A stretch of 10,000 nucleotides of DNA from Anaerolinea sp. Its GTDB lineage: Bacteria > Chloroflexota > Anaerolineae > Anaerolineales > Anaerolineaceae. Below, piece by piece: positions 1 through 7,636 of this stretch. The notes under the pieces are model-generated. The model did no database searches. It was not told the origin of the DNA and was given only the letters and a program-made list of their open reading frames with translations. The position numbers were made by a program, and so were the translations under genes. The stretch is from assembly GCA_020216845.1 (NCBI GenBank), contig JAIWNK010000012.1:1-10000 (forward strand). The letters are read 5' to 3'. Each line of letters begins with the position of its first letter. Positions within the stretch are counted from its first letter, which is position 1.

Positions 1-1021
1 CAATCCAGCGCTCCCGATTCTGCGCCAACCAATTGGCATCCGCAATCACCGGATGCTCCGGCACCTGTGCATACCGCACAAATGCATCCGGCAAGCCGGT
101 CATCATCCGCACCGGATACACAAACATTTGCCCGGCCACATCCGCCTGAAACTTCGGCCCGAGCATGAAATCTACAAATTTCTCTGCCAGGGCACGTTGT
201 GACGTTCCCTTCAAAATGCCAACAAACTCCACCTGCCGAAAACACATCTTTGGCCCAACCAACGAGGCAGTTGGCGCCTCCGTCAACGGCTCTGAAGCGA
301 ACATCACCTCTGCCGCCGGACTACTGGCATAAGACACCACCATCGGCCGCGGGCCCTTCCCAGAAGAGCCGCTGAAATGCGTGTAATAGGCCGTCTCCCA
401 ATCATTTGCCACCAACACATCATTTTCCACCAAGTCTTGCCAGAAGTCCAAATAACGCTCATCGCTGAAATTCGCCACCGTCAACGCTAAAAACGCCAGC
501 CCCGGCGAGGAAGTTGCCGGGTTTTCCACCACCAGCAACCCGCGATATTCCGGCTTGGCCAAATCGGCCAGGCGCTGCGGCAGCGCCAGCCCCTTTTCGG
601 CAAAATAGCGCACATCATAATTGATGCACACATCCCCATAATCTACCGGCAGGGCGCGCAGCTGAGCATCCAGCTGATATTCCTGCGGCACATCGCTCAA
701 CAACGGCGAGCGATACGTCTCAAACAAATCCGCCTCTAACGCCCGCGCCAAAAACGTGTTATCCACCCCATAGAGCACATCTGCCTGCGGCGCCTCGCGC
801 GTCAAAATGGCCTGATTCAGCATCGAGCCTGCATCCCCACTCTGAATGAACACCAAATGAACGTTGTTCTCACGCTCAAACTGTGCTACCAATTCCTCGC
901 TCATCGCAAAGGAATCATGCGTCATCACCCGCAGCTCCACCGGCTGCGCCGTCGCTTTGGGGCCACACCCCGCCAACACCAATGCCAACACACACACCAT
1001 CCACAACCAACGCATTTTCAT
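1..1021 (-). CDS. thiB: Thiamine ABC transporter substrate-binding lipoprotein (3' end beyond window)
   Basis: This gene encodes the extracytoplasmic thiamine/TMP/TPP-binding component of the ThiBPQ importer. About 340 codons are visible and the frame is open to the window edge. The ATG at 1019-1021 starts MKMRWLWMVCVLALVLAGCG, a lipoprotein signal peptide with lipobox LAGC (Cys19 lipidated), so it is membrane-anchored. Family hallmarks that I read in order are a QSGDAGSMLNQAILT segment, ADVLYGVDNTFLARALEADLF, LPVDYGDVCINYD, LLVVENPATSSPGLAFLA, WETAYYTHFSGSSGKGPRP, VVSYASSPAAEV and QMFVYPVRMM. All are typical of ThiB/TbpA (COG4143). A GGAGG Shine-Dalgarno lies 6 nt before the ATG, inside the last codons of thiN, and the ATG overlaps the thiN TGA as ATGA, so translation is coupled. 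It is co-regulated by the upstream TPP riboswitch. The permease and ATPase genes would be expected to the left, outside the window. Confidence 0.93.
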   Translation of the reverse strand, partial: MKMRWLWMVCVLALVLAGCGPKATAQPVELRVMTHDSFAMSEELVAQFERENNVHLVFIQSGDAGSMLNQAILTREAPQADVLYGVDNTFLARALEADLFETYRSPLLSDVPQEYQLDAQLRALPVDYGDVCINYDVRYFAEKGLALPQRLADLAKPEYRGLLVVENPATSSPGLAFLALTVANFSDERYLDFWQDLVENDVLVANDWETAYYTHFSGSSGKGPRPMVVSYASSPAAEVMFASEPLTEAPTASLVGPKMCFRQVEFVGILKGTSQRALAEKFVDFMLGPKFQADVAGQMFVYPVRMMTGLPDAFVRYAQVPEHPVIADANWLAQNRERWI

Positions 1022-1710
1022 TTTGTTCCTCCATTGTTCAAATCAACCTCGTCCTTCTGACGAGTGTGAATACACAACAACACCCCTTGCTCTACCCAAA
1101 CATGCGCCCGCTGCCCCAACAAACGATTGCTAATGCCGCGCGTGCGCTGCGGATAGAGCACTTCGCCACGCAAGGGATAGGCCAACCCCTCCGTGCGCAC
1201 ACCATGCGCCGGTCCAAGCAACGGCAGCAAAGAAACCACATCGCCTGCCTGCCCTTGCACTTCTGCCTCACCGCGAATCAGCCACACTTCGTCCACGCCA
1301 TCATCCAGGCGCACATCCAGCCCCGACCAACGCTCATCCAATAACAAAAACACATTCCCCAATGTTTGATCCAACCGCCCCCCCAAACCGCCCAAAATGC
1401 GCACCACGCCCAGCCCTTGCTCCGCCACAAAGCGCAAAGCCAGCTCCAAATCTGTTTCATCCTTTTCTACCGGATAGCGCTCTATGCGCACCCCCAGCCC
1501 GGTCAGGCGCGCCAAGTCACCCGCCGTCACCGAATCCAGATCACCAATCAGCACATCCGGCACAAGGCCCAAAGCCGTTACAAACCGTAATCCCCCATCC
1601 ACGGCCACCACAAAATCTTGCGCCCGCAGCAAAGCCCCCAGCGCCTCCACCGAAGCCACGCCGTTGACAAACAACAAAGCTCGCTCAAAATGATTGCTTC
1701 CATCGCTCAT
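1018..1710 (-). CDS. thiN: Thiamine pyrophosphokinase (thiamine diphosphokinase)
   Basis: This cytoplasmic enzyme transfers pyrophosphate from ATP to thiamine, making TPP from imported thiamine; it pairs logically with the ThiB importer gene that follows. The predicted protein has 230 residues, normal for the family. The N-terminal catalytic domain shows VAVDGG (about residues 35-40), PDVLIGDLDS (51-60), YPVEKDETDLELAL (79-92) and ILGGLGGRLDQTLGN (105-119), the acidic and nucleotide-binding signatures of TPK. The C-terminal thiamine-binding domain shows VSLLPL, GVRTEGLAYPL and RGISN. I chose the ATG at 1710 because GAGGG (1721-1725) lies 10 nt upstream. The longer in-frame GTG at 1752 would place the regulatory hairpin inside the coding sequence. 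The product TPP is the riboswitch ligand, which gives feedback repression. The symbol thiN follows bacterial usage; tenI/thi80-type names also exist. Confidence 0.92.
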   Translation of the reverse strand: MSDGSNHFERALLFVNGVASVEALGALLRAQDFVVAVDGGLRFVTALGLVPDVLIGDLDSVTAGDLARLTGLGVRIERYPVEKDETDLELALRFVAEQGLGVVRILGGLGGRLDQTLGNVFLLLDERWSGLDVRLDDGVDEVWLIRGEAEVQGQAGDVVSLLPLLGPAHGVRTEGLAYPLRGEVLYPQRTRGISNRLLGQRAHVWVEQGVLLCIHTRQKDEVDLNNGGTK

Positions 1711-1714
1711 AACA

Positions 1715-1742
1715 CAACAACCCTCGTCGGCGAGGGTTGTTG
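1715..1742 (-). promoter_or_regulatory. SD-sequestering hairpin, expression platform of the TPP riboswitch
   Basis: A perfect 12-bp inverted repeat with a 4-nt loop: CAACAACCCTCG, CCGA, CGAGGGTTGTTG on the minus strand. The 3' arm contains the thiN Shine-Dalgarno GAGGG (1721-1725), so folding would hide the ribosome binding site. The 5' arm CAACAACCC (1734-1742) can instead pair, 8 of 9 positions, with GGGATGTTG (1758-1766) at the 3' edge of the aptamer. That would release the SD when the aptamer is unoccupied. No T run of terminator quality follows (TGTTATG), so I favour translational over transcriptional control. Confidence 0.75.
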
Positions 1743-1757
1743 AAGAATCCACAAAAG

Positions 1758-1847
1758 CAACATCCCTACGCCGGCATGATCCGGATCAGGTACTGCGGGT
1801 CGAGAACTACGGTTCTCCTCTCAGCCCGGCGCCCGGGCTCCCCGTTG
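1758..1847 (-). ncRNA. TPP riboswitch aptamer (THI element)
   Basis: The minus strand reads CAAC (P1) then GGGGAGCC, a hairpin AGCCCGG-GCG-CCGGGCT, the conserved CTGAGAGG, a second hairpin GAGAAC-CGTA-GTTCTC, ACCC, then ACCTGATCCGGATCATGCC and GGCGTAGGGA, closed by GTTG (P1). These are the conserved THI-box blocks in the right order and spacing. It begins a few nucleotides after the predicted transcription start and ends 48 nt before thiN. It should bind TPP and switch off the thiN-thiB mRNA. P1 is short (4 bp), which fits easy exchange with the downstream hairpin. Confidence 0.95.
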
Positions 1848-1860
1848 TCAATGTGCCTAG

Positions 1861-1889
1861 AGTGTATCGCACTCGTTGTCGTTTGTCAA
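1861..1889 (-). promoter_or_regulatory. Sigma70-type promoter of the thiN-thiB operon
   Basis: TTGACA (1884-1889) is a perfect -35 hexamer. It is followed after exactly 17 nt by TACACT (1861-1866), a 4/6 match to the -10 consensus. Transcription would start near 1854, just ahead of the riboswitch P1. The promoter is divergent from, and about 30 bp from, the promoter of the diguanylate cyclase gene. Confidence 0.8.
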
Positions 1890-1895
1890 GCATGA

Positions 1896-1923
1896 TTGCA
1901 TAAACTTAAATTTAAGCTACAAT
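1896..1923 (+). promoter_or_regulatory. Candidate promoter of the diguanylate cyclase gene, giving a leaderless mRNA
   Basis: TACAAT (1918-1923) matches the -10 consensus 5/6 and sits 6 nt before the ATG at 1930, so transcription would begin at or next to the start codon. A weak -35, TTGCAT (1896-1901), lies 16 nt upstream. No Shine-Dalgarno stands before the ATG. The arrangement is that of leaderless genes; the exact -35 is uncertain. Confidence 0.5.
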
Positions 1924-1929
1924 GAAGAT

Positions 1930-3993
1930 ATGAGCCCACCCACCTTGTTCAGCCTCATCGCTGGCATTCTTGTTTTGGTTGCGGTCTACGGCTACCTTTA
2001 CCTTCAATACCGCCAACGCTGCCTTGGACTGTGGGCCGCCAGTTGGACCACCTACGTCCTCGGCTTTGCGCTGCGCCTCGTTTATGGCAGCACCACACCC
2101 AGCGCCTGGGAATACATCCTTGGCCTGCTCGCTGGCCTGCTGCTGCTCAGTGGGGCGCTGGACTTTCTCGACCCGCACTCCGCCCAACAAATTCCGCGGC
2201 TCATCCTTGCCGGGGTTCTTTCCACAGGCTGGATTGGCCTCTCCATCGCCCTGCGTCAGCCATTTTTGATCCAGATTCTGCCCGCCATGCTCATGTTTGC
2301 CTTTGCCTTCGGCTACATCGGCCTGCATCTTTTACGCGCCCCCGCCCTATCTGCCCCCGGACGCATCGTCCTCAGCAGCGCCTTTCTGCTTGCCAGCCTC
2401 GCCAGTCTGCTCACCATCGTCTGGCTCAATCAACCGCAGCGCATCTGGGTTGAAAACCTGAGCTGGTTCATTGCCCCATTGATTGCCCTCGGCCTGCTCA
2501 TGGTCTTCACCGAGCGTCAACAACACCAACAGCATCAGGCACAACTCACCTATCAACATCAGCTCGAGCGCGACCTGCGCCAAAACCAACAGGATTATCA
2601 AAGCCTCATTGAACAACAAAGTGTCGGGGTCAGCATCGTCGCCCTGGATGAGACCATCCTGTTTGCCAACCCAGCTGCGGAGCAAATTTTTGGCGTCCCC
2701 GCCGGCATGTTGGCCGGGCGCAACTTGCGCGACTTCACCACCGCCGAACAATTCGCCGCATTGCACGCTCAAACCGTTCTGCGCCAAACCGGCCTCAGCA
2801 ACTCGTATGAAATGGTCATTACCCGCCCAGATGGCGAGCTTCGGCACATCCTGGTCAGCGCCAGCCCGCGCCGCAACCCCGATGGCCAATTCGATAGCAC
2901 CATTGGCGTCTTCCAAGACATCACCGAGCGCAAACAAGCCGAAGTGCGCATCCAACAATTGCTACTCACCGAACGCACCTACCGCCAACAAGCCGAAACC
3001 CTGCGCGAAGCCACCACCGCCCTCGTCTCTGCGCTTGACCTGGACGAAGTCTTGCAGCGCGTTTTTACGCATTTGCGCAACGTCATCCCCTATGACAGCG
3101 TATGTGTCTTTTTGTTTGAAGGTCAACGGCTGCGCGCCGTCGCCGGCTCCGGGTTTGAACACCCCGAACTGGTCATCGGTCAGGAAATGGACACCAACAA
3201 CCCCCTCCTGTCCGAAGCGTTGACCCTCAAAAAACCGATGATCCTCGCCGACGTTCATCGCGACTCGCGCTTTGTCCATTGGGGCGATTCGCAGCATACC
3301 CGTGCCTGGATGTGCGTCCCGCTCATCTGGCACAGTGACATGATTGGTTTCCTCACCATTGATCACAATCAGCCCAACACCTACACACAAGAACACGGCA
3401 TTCTTGCCCAGGCTTTTGCCAATCAGGCAGCACTTGCCATTCAAAACTCGCGCATGTTTGCCCGCATCGAACACCTCGCCATCACCGACCCGCTCACCGG
3501 CCTCTACAACCGCCGCCATCTGTTTGACCTTGCCCGTCGCGAATTCAACCGCTATCAGCGCTACCACAACGAAATGGCCGTCATCATGTGCGATATTGAC
3601 CACTTCACCCAAGTCAACAACACCTATGGCCATGCCATCGGCGATATCGTCTTGCAAGCCATCAGCCGCCGCATGACCCAAAACCTGCGCGAAAGCGATA
3701 TTTTGGGCCGCTATGGCGGCGAGGAATTCATGATGGTTCTGACCGAAACCCCTCAATCACAAGCCATTGAGGTAGCCGAGCGCCTGCGCAGCAACATTGC
3801 GCACCCGCCCATCCCCGCCGAAGGCCATCAAATTTCTCTCACCCTCAGCATTGGTGTTGCCTCAGCCACGCCCAATTGTCCCGACCTTGATACGCTCATC
3901 CGTCACGCCGATCAAGCGCTTTATCAGGCCAAAGAAAACGGTCGCAATCGGGTCGTCTGCCGGCAAAATGCCGACACTAATCCAGCCAAATAA
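1930..3993 (+). CDS. Membrane diguanylate cyclase (7TM-PAS-GAF-GGDEF)
   Basis: This sensor enzyme should make cyclic di-GMP from two GTP. The protein has 687 residues from the ATG at 1930. About seven hydrophobic helices fill residues 5-196, and a Gln-rich coiled coil (about 197-221) links the membrane to a PAS domain (about 222-338, ending in the typical FQDITERKQAE). A GAF domain (about 358-512) and a GGDEF domain (about 516-680) follow. The active site is GGEEF (596-600). The RESD at 587-590, five residues before it, is an intact inhibitory I-site, so product feedback is expected. The metal-binding stretch CDIDHFTQVN is present, so the cyclase looks catalytically competent. An upstream in-frame TTG (1876) is possible, but it would overlap the promoter region. 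The gene is monocistronic and runs tail-to-tail into the minus-strand regulator gene, with 17 bp of overlap. The signal sensed by the 7TM/PAS/GAF parts cannot be told from sequence. Confidence 0.93.
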   Translation: MSPPTLFSLIAGILVLVAVYGYLYLQYRQRCLGLWAASWTTYVLGFALRLVYGSTTPSAWEYILGLLAGLLLLSGALDFLDPHSAQQIPRLILAGVLSTGWIGLSIALRQPFLIQILPAMLMFAFAFGYIGLHLLRAPALSAPGRIVLSSAFLLASLASLLTIVWLNQPQRIWVENLSWFIAPLIALGLLMVFTERQQHQQHQAQLTYQHQLERDLRQNQQDYQSLIEQQSVGVSIVALDETILFANPAAEQIFGVPAGMLAGRNLRDFTTAEQFAALHAQTVLRQTGLSNSYEMVITRPDGELRHILVSASPRRNPDGQFDSTIGVFQDITERKQAEVRIQQLLLTERTYRQQAETLREATTALVSALDLDEVLQRVFTHLRNVIPYDSVCVFLFEGQRLRAVAGSGFEHPELVIGQEMDTNNPLLSEALTLKKPMILADVHRDSRFVHWGDSQHTRAWMCVPLIWHSDMIGFLTIDHNQPNTYTQEHGILAQAFANQAALAIQNSRMFARIEHLAITDPLTGLYNRRHLFDLARREFNRYQRYHNEMAVIMCDIDHFTQVNNTYGHAIGDIVLQAISRRMTQNLRESDILGRYGGEEFMMVLTETPQSQAIEVAERLRSNIAHPPIPAEGHQISLTLSIGVASATPNCPDLDTLIRHADQALYQAKENGRNRVVCRQNADTNPAK

Positions 3994-5071
3994 CCCGCCC
4001 CATCAAAGCACACTCATACCCGCCCAATCGCGTCAATGTATTCCGAGCAGCGGCACTATTCAGCCACTCGCCCAGCGCCTGCACAACCGCATGATCATAC
4101 ACCTCAGCCAGAACAACCAAATCGTACCGCTCCAGCGTCAAGAAGACAAAGTGTAGCCCCTGCGCCAGTGCCGCCGCCTCCAGACCCAGCCCCACATCTG
4201 CCCGACCTTCCGCAACCGCCCGCGCCACGGCCAAATGTGTTTCCACCCCCTGCTGATAACCGGCAACCTCTGCCGCAGCAATCCCCAACCGTTTCAGCTG
4301 CGCATCCAACCAAACGCGCGTCCCCGAACCAGGCTGCCGATTGACAAAACGCAGATCCGGCTGCACCAAATCTTCCAGCCCACGCACTCGCCCTAACCAG
4401 TCGGCACGCAACATCAACCCCAAGCGCCGCTGCGCCAACGTCATCAACGCCACCCTACGCCCCGGCAACAATCGCCGCACAAACGGCACATTATATTCAT
4501 CTGTCTCCACATCCCACAAATGCGCTCCAGCCAGGTGTGCCTGTCCGTTGGCCAGGGCCATCAGCCCGCCCAAACTGCCCGCAAACTCCACCTCCAGCCC
4601 CAACGGCAACGGCAGCGCGAATGCCATCTCGGTCACCGCCGGGTCGTGACTGCCAACAAAGCGCAACACCTGCTCGGCAGCACGCAGCGGCACCGCATTG
4701 GAAAACTGTTGCCAGCGATCCAGCGCCAAATGCAGCGCCTGCTGCACTTCCAGCGGCGTGTACCCCGCTGTGAGCGTCTCCAGCAAAAACGCCTCGGCGC
4801 GGTGCAACAACGCCGCCCGCCGCAACAGATCGTCATTGGCCCGTGGCAAATTGGGCACCACGCGCGTCCCCTGCCCGGGCCGGCTGCTCAACAGCCCCTG
4901 ACGCACCAGTTCCGCATAAGCTCGCTGCACCGTGCCAATCGTGCAATTCCATGCCTGTGCCGCAACGCGCACCACCGGCAGCCGATCGCCCGGCTTTAGC
5001 CGTCCATCCAAAATCTTGCGCCGGATGTCTTCCGCAATCTTCTGATACAGAAATTGCTCATCCATGCTCAC
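3977..5071 (-). CDS. GntR-family HTH regulator with C-terminal periplasmic-binding-like (COG1910/PBP_like) domain
   Basis: This is a cytoplasmic one-component transcription regulator of 364 residues. The N-terminal winged helix (about 8-72) has the GntR layout: LYQKIAEDIRRKILDG, LKPGDRLPVVRVAAQ, TIGTVQRAYAELVRQGLL and RPGQGTRVV. A helical linker follows. From about 150 to 350 lies a PBP-like fold with GSLGGLMALANGQAHLAGAHL, FVNRQPGSGTRVWLD, GRADVGLGLEAAA and the closing DLVVLAEVY. This resembles the molybdate/tungstate-binding-like domain (COG1910, PF12727) fused to HTH domains. The ligand is therefore plausibly a small anion such as molybdate or tungstate, but no Mo or W gene lies in the window. 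The GTG at 5069-5071 overlaps the protease TGA (GTGA), suggesting coupling; an ATG two codons later (5065) is an alternative start. It ends in TAG overlapping the 3' end of the diguanylate cyclase gene. Confidence 0.85.
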   Translation of the reverse strand: MSMDEQFLYQKIAEDIRRKILDGRLKPGDRLPVVRVAAQAWNCTIGTVQRAYAELVRQGLLSSRPGQGTRVVPNLPRANDDLLRRAALLHRAEAFLLETLTAGYTPLEVQQALHLALDRWQQFSNAVPLRAAEQVLRFVGSHDPAVTEMAFALPLPLGLEVEFAGSLGGLMALANGQAHLAGAHLWDVETDEYNVPFVRRLLPGRRVALMTLAQRRLGLMLRADWLGRVRGLEDLVQPDLRFVNRQPGSGTRVWLDAQLKRLGIAAAEVAGYQQGVETHLAVARAVAEGRADVGLGLEAAALAQGLHFVFLTLERYDLVVLAEVYDHAVVQALGEWLNSAAARNTLTRLGGYECALMGRVIWLD

Positions 5072-7275
5072 CGCAAAATTCCCGGCAAGAACAGTCCATG
5101 CATCAGCGCAGTAAACGCATCCTCACCGGTCGGCCAGGCCTCCACATTGCCAGCGCCATCCGTCGCCCGACAGCGAAAAGCATAGCGATGGCCCACCTGC
5201 CCGTCGTAAAGCGAGCTTGTCTCCGTCCCGCTATACCAATCCGTCCAGGCCCCGTCATCCACCTTGACCTGCACGGCGTAGCCCGCCACCCCGCTCAACG
5301 CATCGCTGCCGCTCCACTGCACCACAAAATCTACATCGCCCAGCTGCCACGCCGGCAATGCCTGCACCGCCGATTGCGGCGCCGCCCGATCCAGCGTAAT
5401 GGAATCCACGGCTGCCACCGACACGTTCCCGGCCGCGTCCCGATATTGCACAAAGACCGTCTTCATTCCATCACTACCGCTCAAAGTATAGGCTGCTGTT
5501 GACGCATAGGCCTGCCAGGCGGCCCAACTGCTGCCATCATTGCTAAAGCGCATCTCCGTCACCCCGCTGCCCGGCAACGGATCATTGCCCGACAAACTGA
5601 GCATCACGCTTGGATTGTTGGTGTAGGGCGCATCGGCATTGATTGCGATTCCGCCAGTTGGCGGCAAACTATCCACCGAAAATGAATAGCTGACCACTTG
5701 TGCGTTCATCCAACGGTTGGTCGCCTGCAACACAATCGTATGCGGCCCCTGCGGCAACCCCGTCACCTCAAAATCGAACTCCTCGGCCACCTCGTCAATC
5801 ACCCCATCCAACGGCACAATCGTTGTCCAACTTCCGCCATCCAACTGATAGCTGAGGCTAATGAGACGGTTGATCGTCATCGAATTGCCATTGGGTGAAG
5901 GATATGGTTGATCTTCCACGCTGCCCACAAACCGCACCGTCGCCCCGGTCCAACTGCCCGGCGCCTGCGTAATCGCAAACCCCGGCAGCGTATCCACCGG
6001 ATCGAGCTTGCCATCGCCATCGCTATCGCGCATGCCCACCTGCTGCTGACTGACCGTGCAAACGCCACTCGCGGTTGACCCCGTGCGCATCAGACACGAC
6101 ACCAACTTGCACGATGTGCAGCCCCAGCAATTGCTGCTGCCACTGTCGTTGCCATCGCACTGTCCATTGCCGTTTTGATCACAGCCGGCCGAGCAATTTT
6201 CGTTTGCAATGCCCAAATACCCCAACGCACCGCTACACGCACAACAAGCATAGCCCGGTGAACAATACTCATCCCCGGCACCGAAATCATGTCCGAACTC
6301 ATGCGCCATCACGCTATCCATGTTGCCAATGCCCCAACCGTCGTTGTCATACGTCATCACCACCACCGGCGGGTTAACATACGTATAACCAAAATACCCC
6401 GACGGGAACATACCATCCGCATCGTTCAAGCTATCCGCCACAAACGCCACCACCGCCCAATCGGCGCCATATTGTGTGCGGATTGCGTTCAAATAGTCAT
6501 AGGCCTGCAGAGACCACGTCGTCCCGGGGTAACCAAGCGCCGTCAGCGCCTCGTTCATCCACAGCCCATCATCCGGATAGCCATGCTGAATCGGCTCATA
6601 ACCGGTTGGCACCTGCTGATGCACAGCATAAACAAATTGCAACGCTCCCGCCGGATTGGTCACCGCCCACCAGTTCATTGCGTTGGTAATTTCGTTGATC
6701 ACCGTCTGCATGCGCGTTGAATCCCAATTTTCGGTTTGCGGCTCGTGCCCGCCGTTGCTCTCCGGCAAAATGATGCCGACCACCACCCGCCCGGCCATGA
6801 ACTCGCTCAAGTCATATGGCCCGGGCAAGCCATGCGCCTCGCTCGGCACCTCCGGCAAGTCCACATCCAATGTCAGCACGTCATTGGTCAACGGCCGTCC
6901 GCTCAGACTCGTCTCAAAAGGCTGCAGCGCCCCACGCCGTTCATTCCAGAGCGCCGCTGCCGCCTGCGCCAGGGGACTGCGCCCAGCCAGCAAGCCCTCC
7001 GTCACCGGCCCGCGCACCACCGTCACCCCCGCCGGCGGTGCTGCCCATAGCGGCAACGACCCCAGCAACACATCCGGCGGAAAGATATCGCGCACACACC
7101 CACCGCGCTGCTCAATTTCCCGCACGGCCACCTGCCAATCCCCCTCCACCAGCAAGAACGCATCCACCGCACAACTGATTTGCGCAGCCCCAGCCCCCAC
7201 CGCACCCTGCACCTGCAAACTGCCCCCCAACAGCGTCACTACCAGCAACCCCGCCAAAACCCATTGAGCCTTCAT
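5068..7275 (-). CDS. Secreted metzincin-like zinc metalloprotease with Ig-like repeats
   Basis: A 735-residue exported protein. The ATG at 7275 (SD GGGAG 8 nt upstream) opens a Sec signal peptide, MKAQWVLAGLLVVTLLGG, cleaved near VQGA. The catalytic region carries HEFGHDFGAGD (residues 325-335). This is the HExxHxxGxxD form of the metzincin zinc site, with Asp as the probable third ligand and Glu326 as general base. SCLMRTG (Met396) may be the Met-turn. Between them is a Cys-rich insert of about a dozen cysteines with a DQNGNGQCDGND calcium-like loop; a second loop, DSDGDGKLDPVD, follows. Three Ig-like or FN3-like beta domains fill about 430-535, 536-630 and 631-720. The chain ends LFLPGILR. 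Substrate and exact peptidase family are unknown; the site resembles snapalysin-type Asp metzincins only in motif. The gene stands downstream of the DGR terminator, so it should have its own promoter. Confidence 0.8.
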   Translation of the reverse strand: MKAQWVLAGLLVVTLLGGSLQVQGAVGAGAAQISCAVDAFLLVEGDWQVAVREIEQRGGCVRDIFPPDVLLGSLPLWAAPPAGVTVVRGPVTEGLLAGRSPLAQAAAALWNERRGALQPFETSLSGRPLTNDVLTLDVDLPEVPSEAHGLPGPYDLSEFMAGRVVVGIILPESNGGHEPQTENWDSTRMQTVINEITNAMNWWAVTNPAGALQFVYAVHQQVPTGYEPIQHGYPDDGLWMNEALTALGYPGTTWSLQAYDYLNAIRTQYGADWAVVAFVADSLNDADGMFPSGYFGYTYVNPPVVVMTYDNDGWGIGNMDSVMAHEFGHDFGAGDEYCSPGYACCACSGALGYLGIANENCSAGCDQNGNGQCDGNDSGSSNCWGCTSCKLVSCLMRTGSTASGVCTVSQQQVGMRDSDGDGKLDPVDTLPGFAITQAPGSWTGATVRFVGSVEDQPYPSPNGNSMTINRLISLSYQLDGGSWTTIVPLDGVIDEVAEEFDFEVTGLPQGPHTIVLQATNRWMNAQVVSYSFSVDSLPPTGGIAINADAPYTNNPSVMLSLSGNDPLPGSGVTEMRFSNDGSSWAAWQAYASTAAYTLSGSDGMKTVFVQYRDAAGNVSVAAVDSITLDRAAPQSAVQALPAWQLGDVDFVVQWSGSDALSGVAGYAVQVKVDDGAWTDWYSGTETSSLYDGQVGHRYAFRCRATDGAGNVEAWPTGEDAFTALMHGLFLPGILR

Positions 7276-7316
7276 CACACACACTCCCAGAAATTCAGAA
7301 ACAATCCGTTTCTTCT

Positions 7317-7322
7317 ATCATA
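7317..7322 (-). promoter_or_regulatory. Possible -10 element for the metalloprotease gene
   Basis: TATGAT on the minus strand, 5/6 match to the -10 consensus, lies about 40 nt before the protease ATG and just past the DGR terminator. I find no convincing -35 at 16-18 nt upstream, so this is only a candidate. A promoter is needed in this gap because the DGR transcript should end before it. Confidence 0.3.
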
Positions 7323-7353
7323 CAACAAATAATAACCAATAGCTATAGTCTTG

Positions 7354-7393
7354 AAAAAACTGCCCGGGCTGGAAAAGCCAAAACAACCCGGGC
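7354..7393 (-). terminator. Rho-independent terminator of the DGR operon
   Basis: On the minus strand GCCCGGGTT (7385-7393) and AGCCCGGGC (7362-7370) pair over 9 bp, including one G-U, around a 14-nt loop. AG and then six T's (7354-7359) follow directly. It lies about 120 nt beyond TR and closes the target-RT-avd-TR transcription unit. The self-complementary CCCGGG cores make other local folds possible. On the plus strand the T-rich tail is weaker and there is no plus-strand gene to terminate. Confidence 0.8.
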
Positions 7394-7513
7394 TATTTTC
7401 TATTTGCCTGACCCAAAGGTCAGACGGGAACAGTCAGCGCTTGCTTGCACGAAGCACCCCTGATTGAGCTGCTCACCCAACCAGATTCTGGCACCGCGCC
7501 TGATGAAAGCAAT
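7394..7513 (-). ncRNA. TR 3' spacer of the DGR RNA
   Basis: These 120 nt without a recognisable gene lie between the 3' end of TR and the terminator. They contain a small hairpin, CTGACC-TTTG-GGTCAG (7408-7423). In the Bordetella phage DGR the RNA directly 3' of TR is needed for cDNA priming and for RT-Avd binding, so this stretch is the expected equivalent. That role is inference from position only. In the frame of TR it stays open until a TAG at 7400-7402. Confidence 0.5.
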
Positions 7514-7619
7514 GAAGAGGCGAAAACCGGCATTGTTGTTGAAGTTCGAAGGTACGTTCCTGTTCCGGTACGAGCAGCGAGCGTTTCTATGATCATTGTT
7601 CCACGAACCGCCCCGCAGC
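7514..7619 (-). repeat. DGR template repeat (TR)
   Basis: 106 bp matching VR (9214-9319) without gaps, offset exactly 1700 bp. On the minus strand it reads in the VR frame as [20 protein letters not shown] and continues [14 protein letters not shown], rich in AAC/AAT codons as DGR templates are. It holds 25 adenines in 15 codons, and 14 of them differ in VR. No non-adenine base differs. The last 18 nt, GCCGGTTTTCGCCTCTTC, contain no adenine and are identical in both copies, matching the place of the initiation-of-mutagenic-homing segment. TR starts 17 nt after the avd stop codon and should be copied from the operon RNA by the reverse transcriptase. Confidence 0.97.
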
Positions 7620-7636
7620 CTCCTGACGTTCCCAAC

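Noticed and set aside
1711..1752. Longer thiN N-terminus from GTG 1752
   Set aside because: It would translate the SD-hiding hairpin and lacks its own SD; the ATG at 1710 has GAGGG at 10 nt.
3961..3973. Small inverted repeat CGGCA-AAA-TGCCG near the convergent gene ends
   Set aside because: Only 5 bp, inside the diguanylate cyclase coding sequence, with no T run on either strand; not a credible terminator.
7385..7400. Plus-strand use of the 7354-7393 dyad as a bidirectional terminator
   Set aside because: The plus-strand tail (TATTTTCTATTTG) is interrupted and no plus-strand gene lies upstream within 3 kb.
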